Below are positions 17,441-25,316 of a stretch of 55,179 bases of DNA, piece by piece. The first letter of the stretch is position 1; every line of letters starts with the position of its first letter. The DNA comes from Rubrivivax sp. (GTDB lineage Bacteria > Pseudomonadota > Gammaproteobacteria > Burkholderiales > Burkholderiaceae_C). A model generated the notes under the pieces. That model saw only the letters and a list, made by a program, of their open reading frames with translations. It searched no databases and had not been told where the DNA came from. The position numbers were made by a program, and so were the translations under genes. The stretch is from the NCBI GenBank assembly GCA_027483705.1, contig JAIXTY010000352.1, forward strand, positions 1 through 55,179, given 5' to 3'.

Positions 17441-17983
17441 ATGTCAACCGCTCCCACGGCCGCCGACTGGGCGCACGAGGCCGAGGCGCTGCGCCAGCGC
17501 CTGGCCGCCGGCCGCGGCGTCGGCGTGGCCACGCCGGCCGAGGCCGCCGGCCGCAGTGGCCTGGAGCTGCTGCAGGCCATGCTGCGCGGCGAGCTGCCCT
17601 TCTCGCACATCGGCGAGACCATGGACTTCCTGCTCATGGAGGTGGCCCCGGGCCGCGCGGTCTTCCAGGGCGTGCCGCAGCAGAAGCACCTCAACCCGAT
17701 GGGCACGGTGCACGGCGGCTGGTACGCCACGCTGCTGGATTCGGCCCTGGGCTGCGCCGTGCACACCACGATGCCGGTCGGCCGCGCCTACACCACGGCC
17801 GAACTGAGCGTGAACCTCGTGCGCGGCGCGGTGCCGGGGCGCGAGCCGCTGCGGGCCATCGGCCAGGTGATCCATGCCGGGCGGCAGCTGGCCACGGCCG
17901 AGGGCCGCATCGTCGACGCCGCCGGCAAGGTCTACGCCCACGCCACGACCACCTGCCTGGTGTTCGAGCGGCCGGCGGCCTGA
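17441..17983 (+). CDS. PaaI-family thioesterase
   Basis: 180 residues, hot-dog fold. Key segment LNPMGTVHGGWYATLLDSALGCAVHT contains the HGG loop; the C-terminal strand KVYAHATTTCLVFE is typical of the family. The ATG at 17441 is preceded by GAAGAAAGG, which fixes the start; an upstream GTG at 17408 lies inside the operator. It is transcribed away from the MarR/MFS unit from the shared promoter. Together these look like a detoxification unit in which an aromatic or acyl-CoA is hydrolysed and the acid exported, but this is inference. Confidence 0.87.
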   Translation: MSTAPTAADWAHEAEALRQRLAAGRGVGVATPAEAAGRSGLELLQAMLRGELPFSHIGETMDFLLMEVAPGRAVFQGVPQQKHLNPMGTVHGGWYATLLDSALGCAVHTTMPVGRAYTTAELSVNLVRGAVPGREPLRAIGQVIHAGRQLATAEGRIVDAAGKVYAHATTTCLVFERPAA

Positions 17984-17996
17984 CCGGGGCCTTCGA

Positions 17997-18033
17997 CCGC
18001 GGGGATGACCGCGGGGATGACCACGGGGATTGA
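17997..18033. repeat. Three tandem 12-bp units
   Basis: CCGCGGGGATGA occurs twice in direct succession (17997-18008, 18009-18020), followed by a degenerate third copy CCACGGGGATTGA (18021-18033). It lies between the thioesterase stop and the protease start; no function is evident. Confidence 0.5.
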
Positions 18034-18094
18034 GGGCGGGGAACTCGGCCCCATCTCGCGGGTCTGTCCGTCATCACCGACCGACCGACCCGCC

Positions 18095-19210
18095 ATGACC
18101 CGACTCTTTCCCCGCCGCCTGCTGCTCACCGCCGCCGCGCTCGTGGCCGCCTCGGCCGCCGTGGCCTTTCTCGCGCTGCCGGCGCTGGTGCAGGGGCGCA
18201 CCGAGGTCCAGCCGCGCGCCGTCACGCCGCGCGGGCCGCTGGGCGCCGACGAGCTGGCCAATGTCGAGCTGTTCAAGAGGGCCAGCCCGTCGGTCGTGCA
18301 CATCACGAGCCTGGGCGCGCAGCGCGACCTCTTCAGCACCAACGTGCAGCAGGTGCCGCGTGGCACCGGCACCGGCTTCGTCTGGGACGCCGCCGGCCAC
18401 ATCGTCACCAACTTCCACGTCATCCAGGGCGCCAACGGCGCCAAGGTGACGCTGGCCGACCAGAGCACCTACGACGCCACGCTGGTGGGCTTCTTCCCCG
18501 ACCGCGACCTGGCGGTGCTGAAGATCGACGCGCCGAAGGAGAAGCTGCCGCCGCTGGCCGTGGGCACCAGCCGCGACCTGCTCGTGGGCCAGCGCGTCTA
18601 CGCCATCGGCAACCCCTTCGGCCTGGACCAGACGCTCACCATCGGCATCGTCAGCGCGCTCAACCGAGAGATCGAGAGCTTCAACAACCGCACCATCCGC
18701 GGCGTCGTGCAGACCGACGCGGCCATCAACCCCGGCAACTCGGGCGGCCCGCTGCTCGATTCGGCCGGCCGGCTGATCGGCGTGAACACGCAGATCGCCA
18801 GCCCCAGCGGCGCCAGCGCGGGCATCGGCTTCGCGATCCCGGTGGACGAGGTCAACCGCATCGTGCCGCGCATCATCCGCGACGGGCGCTTCGTGCGCCC
18901 GGCGATGGGCGTGACGGCCGGCTCGCCGCAGCTGCACCGGGCGCTCAACCTGCCCAAGGGCGTGGCGGTGGTGCAGGTGGGGCGCAATTCGCCGGCGGCC
19001 AAGGCTGGGCTGCAGCCGTTCAGCCGCGGCAGCCGCGGCGAGGTCGTCGCGGGCGATGTCATCACCGCCGTCAACGACGAGCCGGTGGCCGACCTCGACG
19101 ACATGCTGGCGGTGCTGGAGCGGCGGCAGCCGGGCGAGACCGTCACGGTCACCGTCTGGCGCGCCGGGCAGGTGCGCAAGCAGGCCGTGACGCTGGCGGC
19201 CGGCGACTGA
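18095..19210 (+). CDS. DegP/HtrA-like S1C serine protease with PDZ domain
   Basis: 371 residues, periplasmic. Basic n-region MTRLFPRRLLLTAAALV begins a signal peptide or anchor (1-33). Trypsin-like domain (about 60-255) with triad His in TNFHVIQ, Asp in DRDLAVLKI and Ser in INPGNSGGPL. One PDZ domain (about 270-370) with PKGVAVVQVGRNSPAAKAGL and GDVITAVNDEPV. Single-PDZ layout resembles DegS/AlgW-type proteases. The ATG at 18095 begins a normal signal sequence; the 30 codons upstream are not signal-like. It likely handles envelope protein quality control. No partner gene adjacent. Confidence 0.9.
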   Translation: MTRLFPRRLLLTAAALVAASAAVAFLALPALVQGRTEVQPRAVTPRGPLGADELANVELFKRASPSVVHITSLGAQRDLFSTNVQQVPRGTGTGFVWDAAGHIVTNFHVIQGANGAKVTLADQSTYDATLVGFFPDRDLAVLKIDAPKEKLPPLAVGTSRDLLVGQRVYAIGNPFGLDQTLTIGIVSALNREIESFNNRTIRGVVQTDAAINPGNSGGPLLDSAGRLIGVNTQIASPSGASAGIGFAIPVDEVNRIVPRIIRDGRFVRPAMGVTAGSPQLHRALNLPKGVAVVQVGRNSPAAKAGLQPFSRGSRGEVVAGDVITAVNDEPVADLDDMLAVLERRQPGETVTVTVWRAGQVRKQAVTLAAGD

Positions 19211-19518
19211 CGCCGCGCGGGCTCGAATCCGTCACGCCCGGCGGCAGCCGACCCCGAGGATGGGGGCCGCCCGGCGCCGCGGGCCGGGGCCGGCCGCCGC
19301 TATGCTCGGCACATGGAAGGCCCGGGTGTTGCCGGAGCCGCCCGATGCGGGTTGTCAGCATTCCTTACAGCCACCCACGAAGCCCGGCCCACAGATCCGG
19401 AGCGGGCCCGCGAGATCGAGTTAAGTCACTGTCGTTATTGGGTTTTCTGGACGGGCCCCGGTCGTGGCGCGATGATTGCTTGCAACGTCGCTGACCGGGG
19501 GCGCCGGCCGCCCTGAAC
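19211..19518. other. Intergenic region before the Tat-protein/HPr-rel-A operon
   Basis: 308 bp without a convincing gene. The first 100 bp are extremely GC-rich, with inverted GC stretches but no T-tract. A 67-codon open frame (19313-19516) has no family features and is not called. From about 19420 the base composition drops, a TGTCGT element lies at 19430-19435, and a sigma-54 promoter candidate lies at 19465-19480. Confidence 0.6.
19465..19480 (+). promoter_or_regulatory. Sigma-54 (-24/-12) promoter candidate
   Basis: TGGCGCGATGATTGCT has the required GG-N10-GC spacing and differs from TGGCACG-N4-TTGCT at one position. The predicted start (about 19491) leaves a leader of roughly 28 nt before the ATG at 19519. 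A TGTCG element 35 bp upstream is shared with the two PEP-CTERM genes. Confidence 0.6.
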
Positions 19519-20187
19519 ATGGAATCGCCCGAGATGAACGAGTCTGACCGCACCAACCGGCTCCCCAGCTGGCAGGGCCACGGCCCCGAAAGCGTCGAGG
19601 AGCGTCGGCGGATCCTGCGTTCTCTGGGCGCCGGTGGCGCCATCGCGGGCCTGCCCTCGCTGGCCCACGCGACGGGCCGTCCGCACTGCAAGCGCGACGG
19701 CAAGAACTACAACCCGACGGCCTCGGCCGTGGGTTCGATGGTCGGCAGCGTCAACCCGACCACGCTGCCGATGTACGGCCACTCCTGCTCGCACTACCAG
19801 AGCAGCGCCAACTGGGCCACCTGGACCAACGGCAAGGGCACCACGCTCAACTGGAACGTCTGCGGCAACCACACCTACGCCGGCGCCGACCGCCTGCGCT
19901 TCTGGCAGGCCATCGGCTTTGCCTCGGCCCCTGGCGTTGCCGGCGACGTGCGGCGCCGCTGGTGCTCCGACGTGATCCAGAACTACCCGAGCTCGGACGA
20001 AGCCATCTGGCTGACGGCGCTGTTCAACGCCAACAAGATCGGCACGCGCTTCCCGTACGCGCCGGCCGGCGTCTGCGACCTCTACTTCAACAAGAACCCG
20101 CTGCGCAGCCTCGAGGTCGACGCCACGATGCACGGCAAGGCGCTGATGCTGTTCCGCGACTACCTGTCGCAGGGCATGCCGGCCTGA
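19519..20187 (+). CDS. Predicted Tat-exported cysteine-containing protein of unknown function
   Basis: 222 residues; I do not recognise a family. Residues 28-50 (EERRRILRSLGAGGAIAGLP then SLAHA) look like a twin-arginine signal with an AHA cleavage site after a 27-residue N-extension. The mature part has five cysteines (57, 90, 115, 149, 186), many Trp/Tyr and Asn, and segments such as YGHSCSHYQSSANWATW and NWNVCGNHTYAGADRLRFW. There is no transmembrane anchor and no PEP-CTERM sorting tail. Its nearest neighbours downstream, 31 bp away, are a PqqD-like peptide chaperone, an HprK-related kinase and a nucleotidyltransferase, so it may be the substrate of that HPr-rel-A cassette (inference). Expression probably starts from the sigma-54 promoter at 19465. 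ATG at 19534 is an alternative start. Confidence 0.75.
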   Translation: MESPEMNESDRTNRLPSWQGHGPESVEERRRILRSLGAGGAIAGLPSLAHATGRPHCKRDGKNYNPTASAVGSMVGSVNPTTLPMYGHSCSHYQSSANWATWTNGKGTTLNWNVCGNHTYAGADRLRFWQAIGFASAPGVAGDVRRRWCSDVIQNYPSSDEAIWLTALFNANKIGTRFPYAPAGVCDLYFNKNPLRSLEVDATMHGKALMLFRDYLSQGMPA

Positions 20188-20218
20188 CGGCCAGCCGCCC
20201 GCCGCGGGCCCAACGCCC

Positions 20219-20500
20219 ATGACCTGGGCCGTCAACCCGCTGGTGCAGCTGCACTGGCGCGGCTGGGGGGCCGAAGCGGTGGCCTTCGAGGCCGTCTCCG
20301 GCGAGATGCTGGTGCTCGATGCCCTCGAGGCCGCTGTCGCCGGCCTGTTCGAAGCCGGCCCCCGCGATCTGCAAAGTCTCACGGAAGCGCTCGCGGCCGA
20401 CATGGGCCTGCCGCCCGACGCCGACCTGGCGGCCCGCATTCGGGCGATCATCGAGGACTTCGTCGCCCGCGGCTGGCTGCAGCCCGCCGAGCCGATGTGA
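20219..20500 (+). CDS. HPr-rel-A system PqqD-family peptide chaperone
   Basis: 93 residues. A PqqD-like winged-helix fold: VQLHWRGWGAEAVAFEAVSGEMLVLD (positions 9-34 in outline), followed by ALEAAVAGLFEAGP and a C-terminal IRAIIEDFVARGWLQPAE. PqqD proteins hold peptides or leader regions for modifying enzymes. The HPr-rel-A version (a named three-gene system that often co-occurs with exosortases) always precedes an HprK-related kinase, as here; the GTG of that kinase overlaps this stop codon (GTGA). Substrate peptide unknown; the upstream 222-residue protein is the candidate. Confidence 0.82.
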   Translation: MTWAVNPLVQLHWRGWGAEAVAFEAVSGEMLVLDALEAAVAGLFEAGPRDLQSLTEALAADMGLPPDADLAARIRAIIEDFVARGWLQPAEPM

Positions 20501-21441
20501 GCCCCGACCGTCCCGCGCCTGCCCCCCCGCTGTCCACCGCCACCCCGCCGTCGTCGATCGCTGCCGCCGTGCAGGGCGACGGCTGGTTCGTGCGGACGGG
20601 GCCGTTTGCCTACCGCCTGCGCAGCGACGTGCCGGCCGTGATCGAGGGCCTGCAGGCGCTGTACGCAGGCTACCCCGCGGCGCCGGCCGACGGCTTCGTG
20701 GACTTCGACGTCGAGCTGCGCCGCTCGCGCGGCTGGCGGCGCTTCGTGCGCTCCCAGGCGCGCTTCCGCTTCGAGGGCGTGCAGAGCTTCGAGCCGCTGC
20801 CCATCGAGCAGGGCTTCGCGCTGCTGGAGTGGGCGATGAACTGGTGCATCAGCACCCACGTCAACCACCACCTGCTCATCCACTCGGCCGTGGTCGAGCG
20901 CGGCGGGCGCGCGGTGGTGCTGCCCGCGCCGCCGGGCTCGGGCAAGAGCACGCTGTGCGCGGCACTGGTGCAGCGGGGCTGGCGGCTGCTGTCCGATGAG
21001 CTCGCGGTGGTGCCGCTGCAGGCCGAGGGCCTGCTGCCGGTGGTGCGGCCGGTGAGCCTGAAGAACCGCTCCATCGACGTGATCGCCGCGTTCGAGCCCT
21101 CGGCGCGCTTCGGCCGCCCGGCGCACGGCACGAGCAAGGGCACGGTGGCCCACCTGATGGCGCCGGCCGCGCACGTGGCGCGCATGGACGAAACGGCGCC
21201 GGCGGCGTGGATCGTCTTCCCGCGCTGGCGCGAGGGCGCCGCGGTGTCGCTGCGGCCGCGCAGCCGCGCCGACACGCTGGTGGAACTGGCCCGCAACAGC
21301 TTCAACGCGTCGACGCTGGGCCTGGCCGGCTTCGACCGCCTGGCGCGGCTGGTCGACACCTGCGAGTGCCACGACTTCGAGTACAGCCGGCTCGACGACG
21401 CGATCGCCGCGTTCGACCGGCTGGCCGAGGGGGCCCCGTGA
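20497..21441 (+). CDS. HprK-related kinase A (HPr-rel-A system)
   Basis: 314 residues from a GTG overlapping the preceding TGA. The C-terminal half carries a P-loop LPAPPGSGKSTLCAALVQRGW and the following RLLSDELAVV, matching HPr serine kinase/phosphorylase-like domains. It lacks the long N-terminal domain of true HprK and there is no PTS HPr gene nearby, so the phospho-target is something else. Contains LKNRSIDVI after the P-loop region. It is the signature protein of the HPr-rel-A cassette. The next gene's GTG overlaps its stop, so all three cassette enzymes are translationally coupled. Confidence 0.85.
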   Translation: MSPDRPAPAPPLSTATPPSSIAAAVQGDGWFVRTGPFAYRLRSDVPAVIEGLQALYAGYPAAPADGFVDFDVELRRSRGWRRFVRSQARFRFEGVQSFEPLPIEQGFALLEWAMNWCISTHVNHHLLIHSAVVERGGRAVVLPAPPGSGKSTLCAALVQRGWRLLSDELAVVPLQAEGLLPVVRPVSLKNRSIDVIAAFEPSARFGRPAHGTSKGTVAHLMAPAAHVARMDETAPAAWIVFPRWREGAAVSLRPRSRADTLVELARNSFNASTLGLAGFDRLARLVDTCECHDFEYSRLDDAIAAFDRLAEGAP

Positions 21442-22523
21442 GCGCCGACCTGCTGACGCCGCTGTGGCGCGCCGGCGAGCAGCCCACCCTGACGCTGCCG
21501 CAATGGGCGCTGCTGCTGAGCCAGGCGCGGCAGGCGCGGCTGCTCGGCCGTCTGGCAACGCGGCTGCAGGACCGCGGCGAACTCGATGCGGTGCCCGAGG
21601 CGCCGCGCCGGTATCTCGAGGGCGCGCTGGCCGCCGCCGAGCGCCAGCGCAACCTGGTGCGCTGGGAGCTCGACCGGCTGCGCGTGGCGCTGACCGAGCT
21701 CGAGGGCCCGGTCGTGCTGCTCAAGGGCGCGGCCTACGTCGCGGCCGGGCTGCCGCCGGCGCGCGGCCGCCAGTTCGGCGACCTCGACTTCATGGTGCCG
21801 AAGGCGCAGCTCGGCCCGGTCGAAGGCCACCTGATGGCCGGCGGCTGGACCCACCAGTCGCTCGACCCCTACGACGACCGCTACTACCGGCGCTGGATGC
21901 ACGAGCTGCCGCCGTTCAAGCACGTGTGGCGGCACACCTGGCTGGACGTGCACCACACGATCACGCCGCCGACCTCGCGCCACGCCGTGGACGCCGCCCC
22001 GCTGTTCGCCGACGCCGTGCCGGTGCCGGGCCTGCCGCGTTTTGCGGTGCTGGCGCCCGCCGACATGGTGCTGCACTGCGCCGCCCACGTGATGCTCGAC
22101 GGCGAGCTGCCGCACGGCCTGCGCGACCTGCTCGACCTGGACGACCTGCTGCGCCACTTCGCCGCCGCCGACGCCGGCTTCTGGCCAGCTCTCGCCGCCC
22201 GGGCGCGGGCCCTGGGCCTGGACCCGCTGCTGATGCTGGCGCTGCGACAGCTGGCGCGCATCACCGGCACGGTGGCGCCGCCCGCGGCCGCGCCGGCCTT
22301 CGCGACGCTGGGCCACCCGCCGGGACATGCCGACCGCCTGCTGGCCCGCGTGCTGCGCCCGGTGCACCCGAGCTGTGACGACGCCGCCACGCGGCTGGCG
22401 CGCCGGCTGTGGTACCTGCGGGCCCACGGGCTGCGCATGCCACCGCTCCTGCTGGCCGGCCACCTGGGTCGAAAGCTCGTGGCGCGGTGGCTGTTCCGGT
22501 TGCCGAGTCGTCGGATTCCTTGA
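21438..22523 (+). CDS. HPr-rel-A nucleotidyltransferase family protein
   Basis: 361 residues, GTG start overlapping the kinase stop. The nucleotidyltransferase core is seen in VVLLKGAAYVAAG followed by RGRQFGDLDFMVPKAQL, where the Asp pair of GDLDFMV would bind metal and nucleotide. Flanking helical stretches and HDVHH-like WLDVHHTIT match the uncharacterised nucleotidyltransferase family typical of HPr-rel-A and lasso/exosortase-associated cassettes. It may attach a nucleotide or phosphate group to a protein or peptide partner. Last gene of the cassette; it is followed by the sigma-54 promoter of a PEP-CTERM gene. Confidence 0.82.
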   Translation: MSADLLTPLWRAGEQPTLTLPQWALLLSQARQARLLGRLATRLQDRGELDAVPEAPRRYLEGALAAAERQRNLVRWELDRLRVALTELEGPVVLLKGAAYVAAGLPPARGRQFGDLDFMVPKAQLGPVEGHLMAGGWTHQSLDPYDDRYYRRWMHELPPFKHVWRHTWLDVHHTITPPTSRHAVDAAPLFADAVPVPGLPRFAVLAPADMVLHCAAHVMLDGELPHGLRDLLDLDDLLRHFAAADAGFWPALAARARALGLDPLLMLALRQLARITGTVAPPAAAPAFATLGHPPGHADRLLARVLRPVHPSCDDAATRLARRLWYLRAHGLRMPPLLLAGHLGRKLVARWLFRLPSRRIP

Positions 22524-22588
22524 CAGCGCACGCCCGTGGGGTGGCCCTGAGCGCAGCAAACCTTTGTCGGCACAGTGTTTTTCGTCGA

Positions 22589-22604
22589 TGGCAAGGCAAT
22601 TGCA
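22589..22604 (+). promoter_or_regulatory. Sigma-54 (-24/-12) promoter candidate
   Basis: TGGCAAGGCAATTGCA has exact GG-N10-GC spacing with a perfect TTGC. The predicted transcript start near 22615 leaves about 34 nt before the ATG at 22649. TGTCGG lies 24 bp upstream (22565-22570) as a possible activator half-site. Confidence 0.65.
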
Positions 22605-22648
22605 GGGCCCGACTGCCCTTCCCATCCATGCCCTTCGGAGCATTACGC

Positions 22649-23221
22649 ATGATCAAGACCCGTTCGCTGCTGCCCTCGCTGATCGCCGGCGCCGCTCTGT
22701 GCTGCCTCACGGCCGGCGCCCAGGCCGCCACCATCACCTTCGACGACCTGCCGTTTGGCGTGTACACCGGCACGACCACCGAGGCCGGCTTCGACCGCGC
22801 CATCGTCGGCATGTTCGTGGACTCGGGCCAGCTGGAAGCGCTGTGCTGCTCGTCGGGTGGCAGCCTCACGCTCACCAAGAGCGGTGGCGGCCTGTTCACC
22901 TTCGATTCCATCGACTGGCTGCACGAGTACTTCTCTGGCGGTACTTCGAGCGTGACGATCCAGGGTTACGTTGGTGCCGCCCTGATCGCGACCGACGTGT
23001 TCTCGACCACGTCGACCTCGTACGCCACGTTCGCGGCCGTGTCGCTGGCCTCGCTCGCCATCGACCGCCTCGTCGTCACGGCCGACCGTGACTTCACGTC
23101 CGGCGGCACGATGGACAACATCGTCCTCGGCACCGCGAGCACTGTTCCGGCGCCGCTGAGCCTGTCGCTGGTGGGCGTCGGCCTGCTGGGTCTGGCGCTG
23201 CAGCGCCGCTCGGCCCGCTGA
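22649..23221 (+). CDS. PEP-CTERM sorting-domain protein (VPAP variant)
   Basis: 190 residues. Signal peptide (1-26, cleavage likely after AQA), a Ser/Thr/Gly-rich surface-protein body with TITFDDLPFG at its start, and a C-terminal sorting signal: VPAPLSLSLVGVGLLGLAL followed by QRRSAR. The usual Pro-Glu-Pro is Pro-Ala-Pro here, so it may be an alternative or weaker substrate of exosortase A. Start chosen at 22649 because GGAG lies 9 nt upstream; ATG at 22628 is the alternative. Predicted to be exported, processed by XrtA and attached to or released into the exopolysaccharide. Sigma-54 promoter upstream. Confidence 0.88.
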   Translation: MIKTRSLLPSLIAGAALCCLTAGAQAATITFDDLPFGVYTGTTTEAGFDRAIVGMFVDSGQLEALCCSSGGSLTLTKSGGGLFTFDSIDWLHEYFSGGTSSVTIQGYVGAALIATDVFSTTSTSYATFAAVSLASLAIDRLVVTADRDFTSGGTMDNIVLGTASTVPAPLSLSLVGVGLLGLALQRRSAR

Positions 23222-23232
23222 TCGGTTCATCT

Positions 23233-23266
23233 CCCCGCCCGGCGTGGCGCTGCCGCGCCGGCGGGG
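23233..23266. terminator. GC-rich stem-loop after the PEP-CTERM gene
   Basis: CCCCGCC (23233-23239) and GGCGGGG (23260-23266) form a strong inverted repeat 12 bp after the stop codon. No U-tract follows, so it may only pause transcription or protect the mRNA end. Confidence 0.35.
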
Positions 23267-23305
23267 TGTCGGCGGCGGGGTGATTGGCCCCAGAATGATC
23301 GGGCC

Positions 23306-25315
23306 ATGCCCCGCGCCGACCTCGAACTGCTCGCCCCCGCCCGCGATGCCGACATCGGCATCGAGGCCGTGAACCACGGCGCCGATGCCGTGTACATCGG
23401 CGGCCCGGCCTTCGGCGCACGCGAGAAGGCCGGCAACGAGCTCGCCGACATCGAGCGCCTGGTGCGCCACGCCCACCGCTACGGCGCGCGCATCTTCGTC
23501 ACCCACAACACGATCCTGCGCGACGACGAGCTGCCCGCCGCGAGGCAGCTGGCCTGGGACCTGTGGAACATCGGCGTCGACGCGCTGATCGTGCAGGACA
23601 TGGGCCTGCTGATGCTCGACCTGCCGCCCATCCAGCTGCACGCCAGCACGCAGACCGACATCCGCACGCCCGAGAAGGCGCGCTTCCTGCAGGACGTGGG
23701 CTTCTCGCAGATGGTGCTGGCGCGCGAGCTGACGCTGCCGCAGATCCGCGCCATCGAGGCCGAGGTGCAGGGCGCGGTGCTGGAGTTCTTCGTGCACGGC
23801 GCGCTGTGCGTGGCCTACAGCGGCCAGTGCTACATCAGCCATGCGCACACCGGTCGCAGCGCCAACCGCGGCAGCTGCAGCCAGGAGTGCCGGCTGCCCT
23901 ACATCGTGACCGACGCGCAGGGCCGCATCGTGGCGCACGACAAGCACGTGCTCAGCCTGAAGGACAACGACCAGAGCGCCAACCTGCACGCCCTGGTCGA
24001 CGCCGGCATCCGCTGCTTCAAGATCGAGGGCCGCTACAAGGACATGGCGACGGTGAAGAACGTCACCGCCCACTACCGGCAGCTCTGCGACCGCGTGCTC
24101 GAGGAGCGCGCTGGCCTGAAGGCTGCCAGCAGCGGCCGCTGCCGCTACACCTTCACGCCCGACCCCGAGCGCGCCTACAACCGCGGCGGCACCGACTACT
24201 TCGTCAACGGCCGGCAGGACGACATCGGCGCCTTCGACACGCCCAAGCACGCCGGCATCGCCATCGGTCATGTCGTGAAGCTGGCGCCGCAGCACGTGGA
24301 CATCGAGCTGGCCAGGCCCGACCTGCGCCTGAACAACGGCGACGCGCTCACCTGGGTCGACCTGCAGGGCGAGCTGCAAGGGGTGCCGGTGAACGTGGCG
24401 CGCCACGTGGCCGGCCGGCTGTGGCGCGTGGAGCCCAACATCGCGCCGGGGCAGACCACCGCGGTGCTCAAGGGCCTGCGGCGCGACGCCGCGATCAGCC
24501 GCAACCGCGACATGGCCTGGGAGCGGCTGCTCGAGAAGAAGAGCGCCGAGCGGCTGATCGCCGTCGATGGGCGCTTCGCCGCCACCGCGGCGGGCTTCGC
24601 GTTCACGTTGACCGACGCCGACGGCCACGTCGGGCGGGCCACGGCGGCGCATGCCCACGAGCCGCCGAAGGACGCGGCGCGCGCCGAAGCCACGCTGCGC
24701 GAGAACCTGGCGCGCCTGGGCGGCACGCTGTTCGAGGCGCAGACGCTGCAGTTCGACTGGCGCGCGGCCGGTGGCCCCTGCTTCGTGCCGGCGAGCGTGG
24801 CCAACGCGCTCCGCCGCGATGCCGTGGGCGCGCTCGAGTCGGCCCGTGGGGCGGCCTTCCGCCGCCTGCCGCGCGCGGAGCCGGTGGAGCCGCCCGTGGC
24901 CTACCCCGAGGACACGCTCAGCTACCTGGCCAACGTCTACAACGCGCAGGCCGCTGCGTTCTACGCGCGGCACGGCGTCAAGGTGATCGACGCCGCGTAC
25001 GAGAGCCACCAGGAGCTGGGCGAAGTCAGCCTCATGATCACGCGGCACTGCGTGCGCTTCAGCCTGAGCCTGTGCCCCAAGCAGGCCAAGGGCGTGCAGG
25101 GCGTGCAGGGCACGGTGAAGGCCGAGCCGCTGACGATCGTCCACGGTGGCGAGCGCCTGACGCTGCGCTTCGACTGCAAGCCCTGCGAGATGCACGTCGT
25201 CGGTGCGATGCGGCCGAACGTGCTGCAGCAGGCGCGGCGCGAGCAGAAGGCCTCGCTGGCCACGCCGCAGCCGATCCGCTTCTACAAGAGCCGGCCGGCC
25301 GCGCCGGGAGGATGA
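23306..25315 (+). CDS. rlhA: U32 family protein, probable 23S rRNA hydroxycytidine synthase RlhA
   Basis: 669 residues, close to E. coli RlhA/YdcP in length. N-terminal U32 barrel: LELLAPARDADIGIEAVNHGADAVYIGG and the family signature segment EFFVHGALCVAYSGQCYIS, then NRGSCSQECRLPY whose cysteines belong to the Fe-S site; CFKIEGRYKDMATVKNVT follows. The C-terminal part has LCPKQAKGVQG and DCKPCEMHVVG, further paired cysteines seen in long RlhA-type proteins. RlhA makes 5-hydroxycytidine at 23S rRNA position C2501; assignment is by length and motif. It is a housekeeping gene standing between the PEP-CTERM gene and the FHA operon, with which it shares only a 1-bp gap. Confidence 0.85.
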   Translation: MPRADLELLAPARDADIGIEAVNHGADAVYIGGPAFGAREKAGNELADIERLVRHAHRYGARIFVTHNTILRDDELPAARQLAWDLWNIGVDALIVQDMGLLMLDLPPIQLHASTQTDIRTPEKARFLQDVGFSQMVLARELTLPQIRAIEAEVQGAVLEFFVHGALCVAYSGQCYISHAHTGRSANRGSCSQECRLPYIVTDAQGRIVAHDKHVLSLKDNDQSANLHALVDAGIRCFKIEGRYKDMATVKNVTAHYRQLCDRVLEERAGLKAASSGRCRYTFTPDPERAYNRGGTDYFVNGRQDDIGAFDTPKHAGIAIGHVVKLAPQHVDIELARPDLRLNNGDALTWVDLQGELQGVPVNVARHVAGRLWRVEPNIAPGQTTAVLKGLRRDAAISRNRDMAWERLLEKKSAERLIAVDGRFAATAAGFAFTLTDADGHVGRATAAHAHEPPKDAARAEATLRENLARLGGTLFEAQTLQFDWRAAGGPCFVPASVANALRRDAVGALESARGAAFRRLPRAEPVEPPVAYPEDTLSYLANVYNAQAAAFYARHGVKVIDAAYESHQELGEVSLMITRHCVRFSLSLCPKQAKGVQGVQGTVKAEPLTIVHGGERLTLRFDCKPCEMHVVGAMRPNVLQQARREQKASLATPQPIRFYKSRPAAPGG

Positions 25316-25316
25316 G

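Noticed and set aside
19313..19516. 67-codon open frame upstream of the Tat protein gene
   Set aside because: No family features, overlaps the predicted sigma-54 promoter and has no ribosome-binding site.
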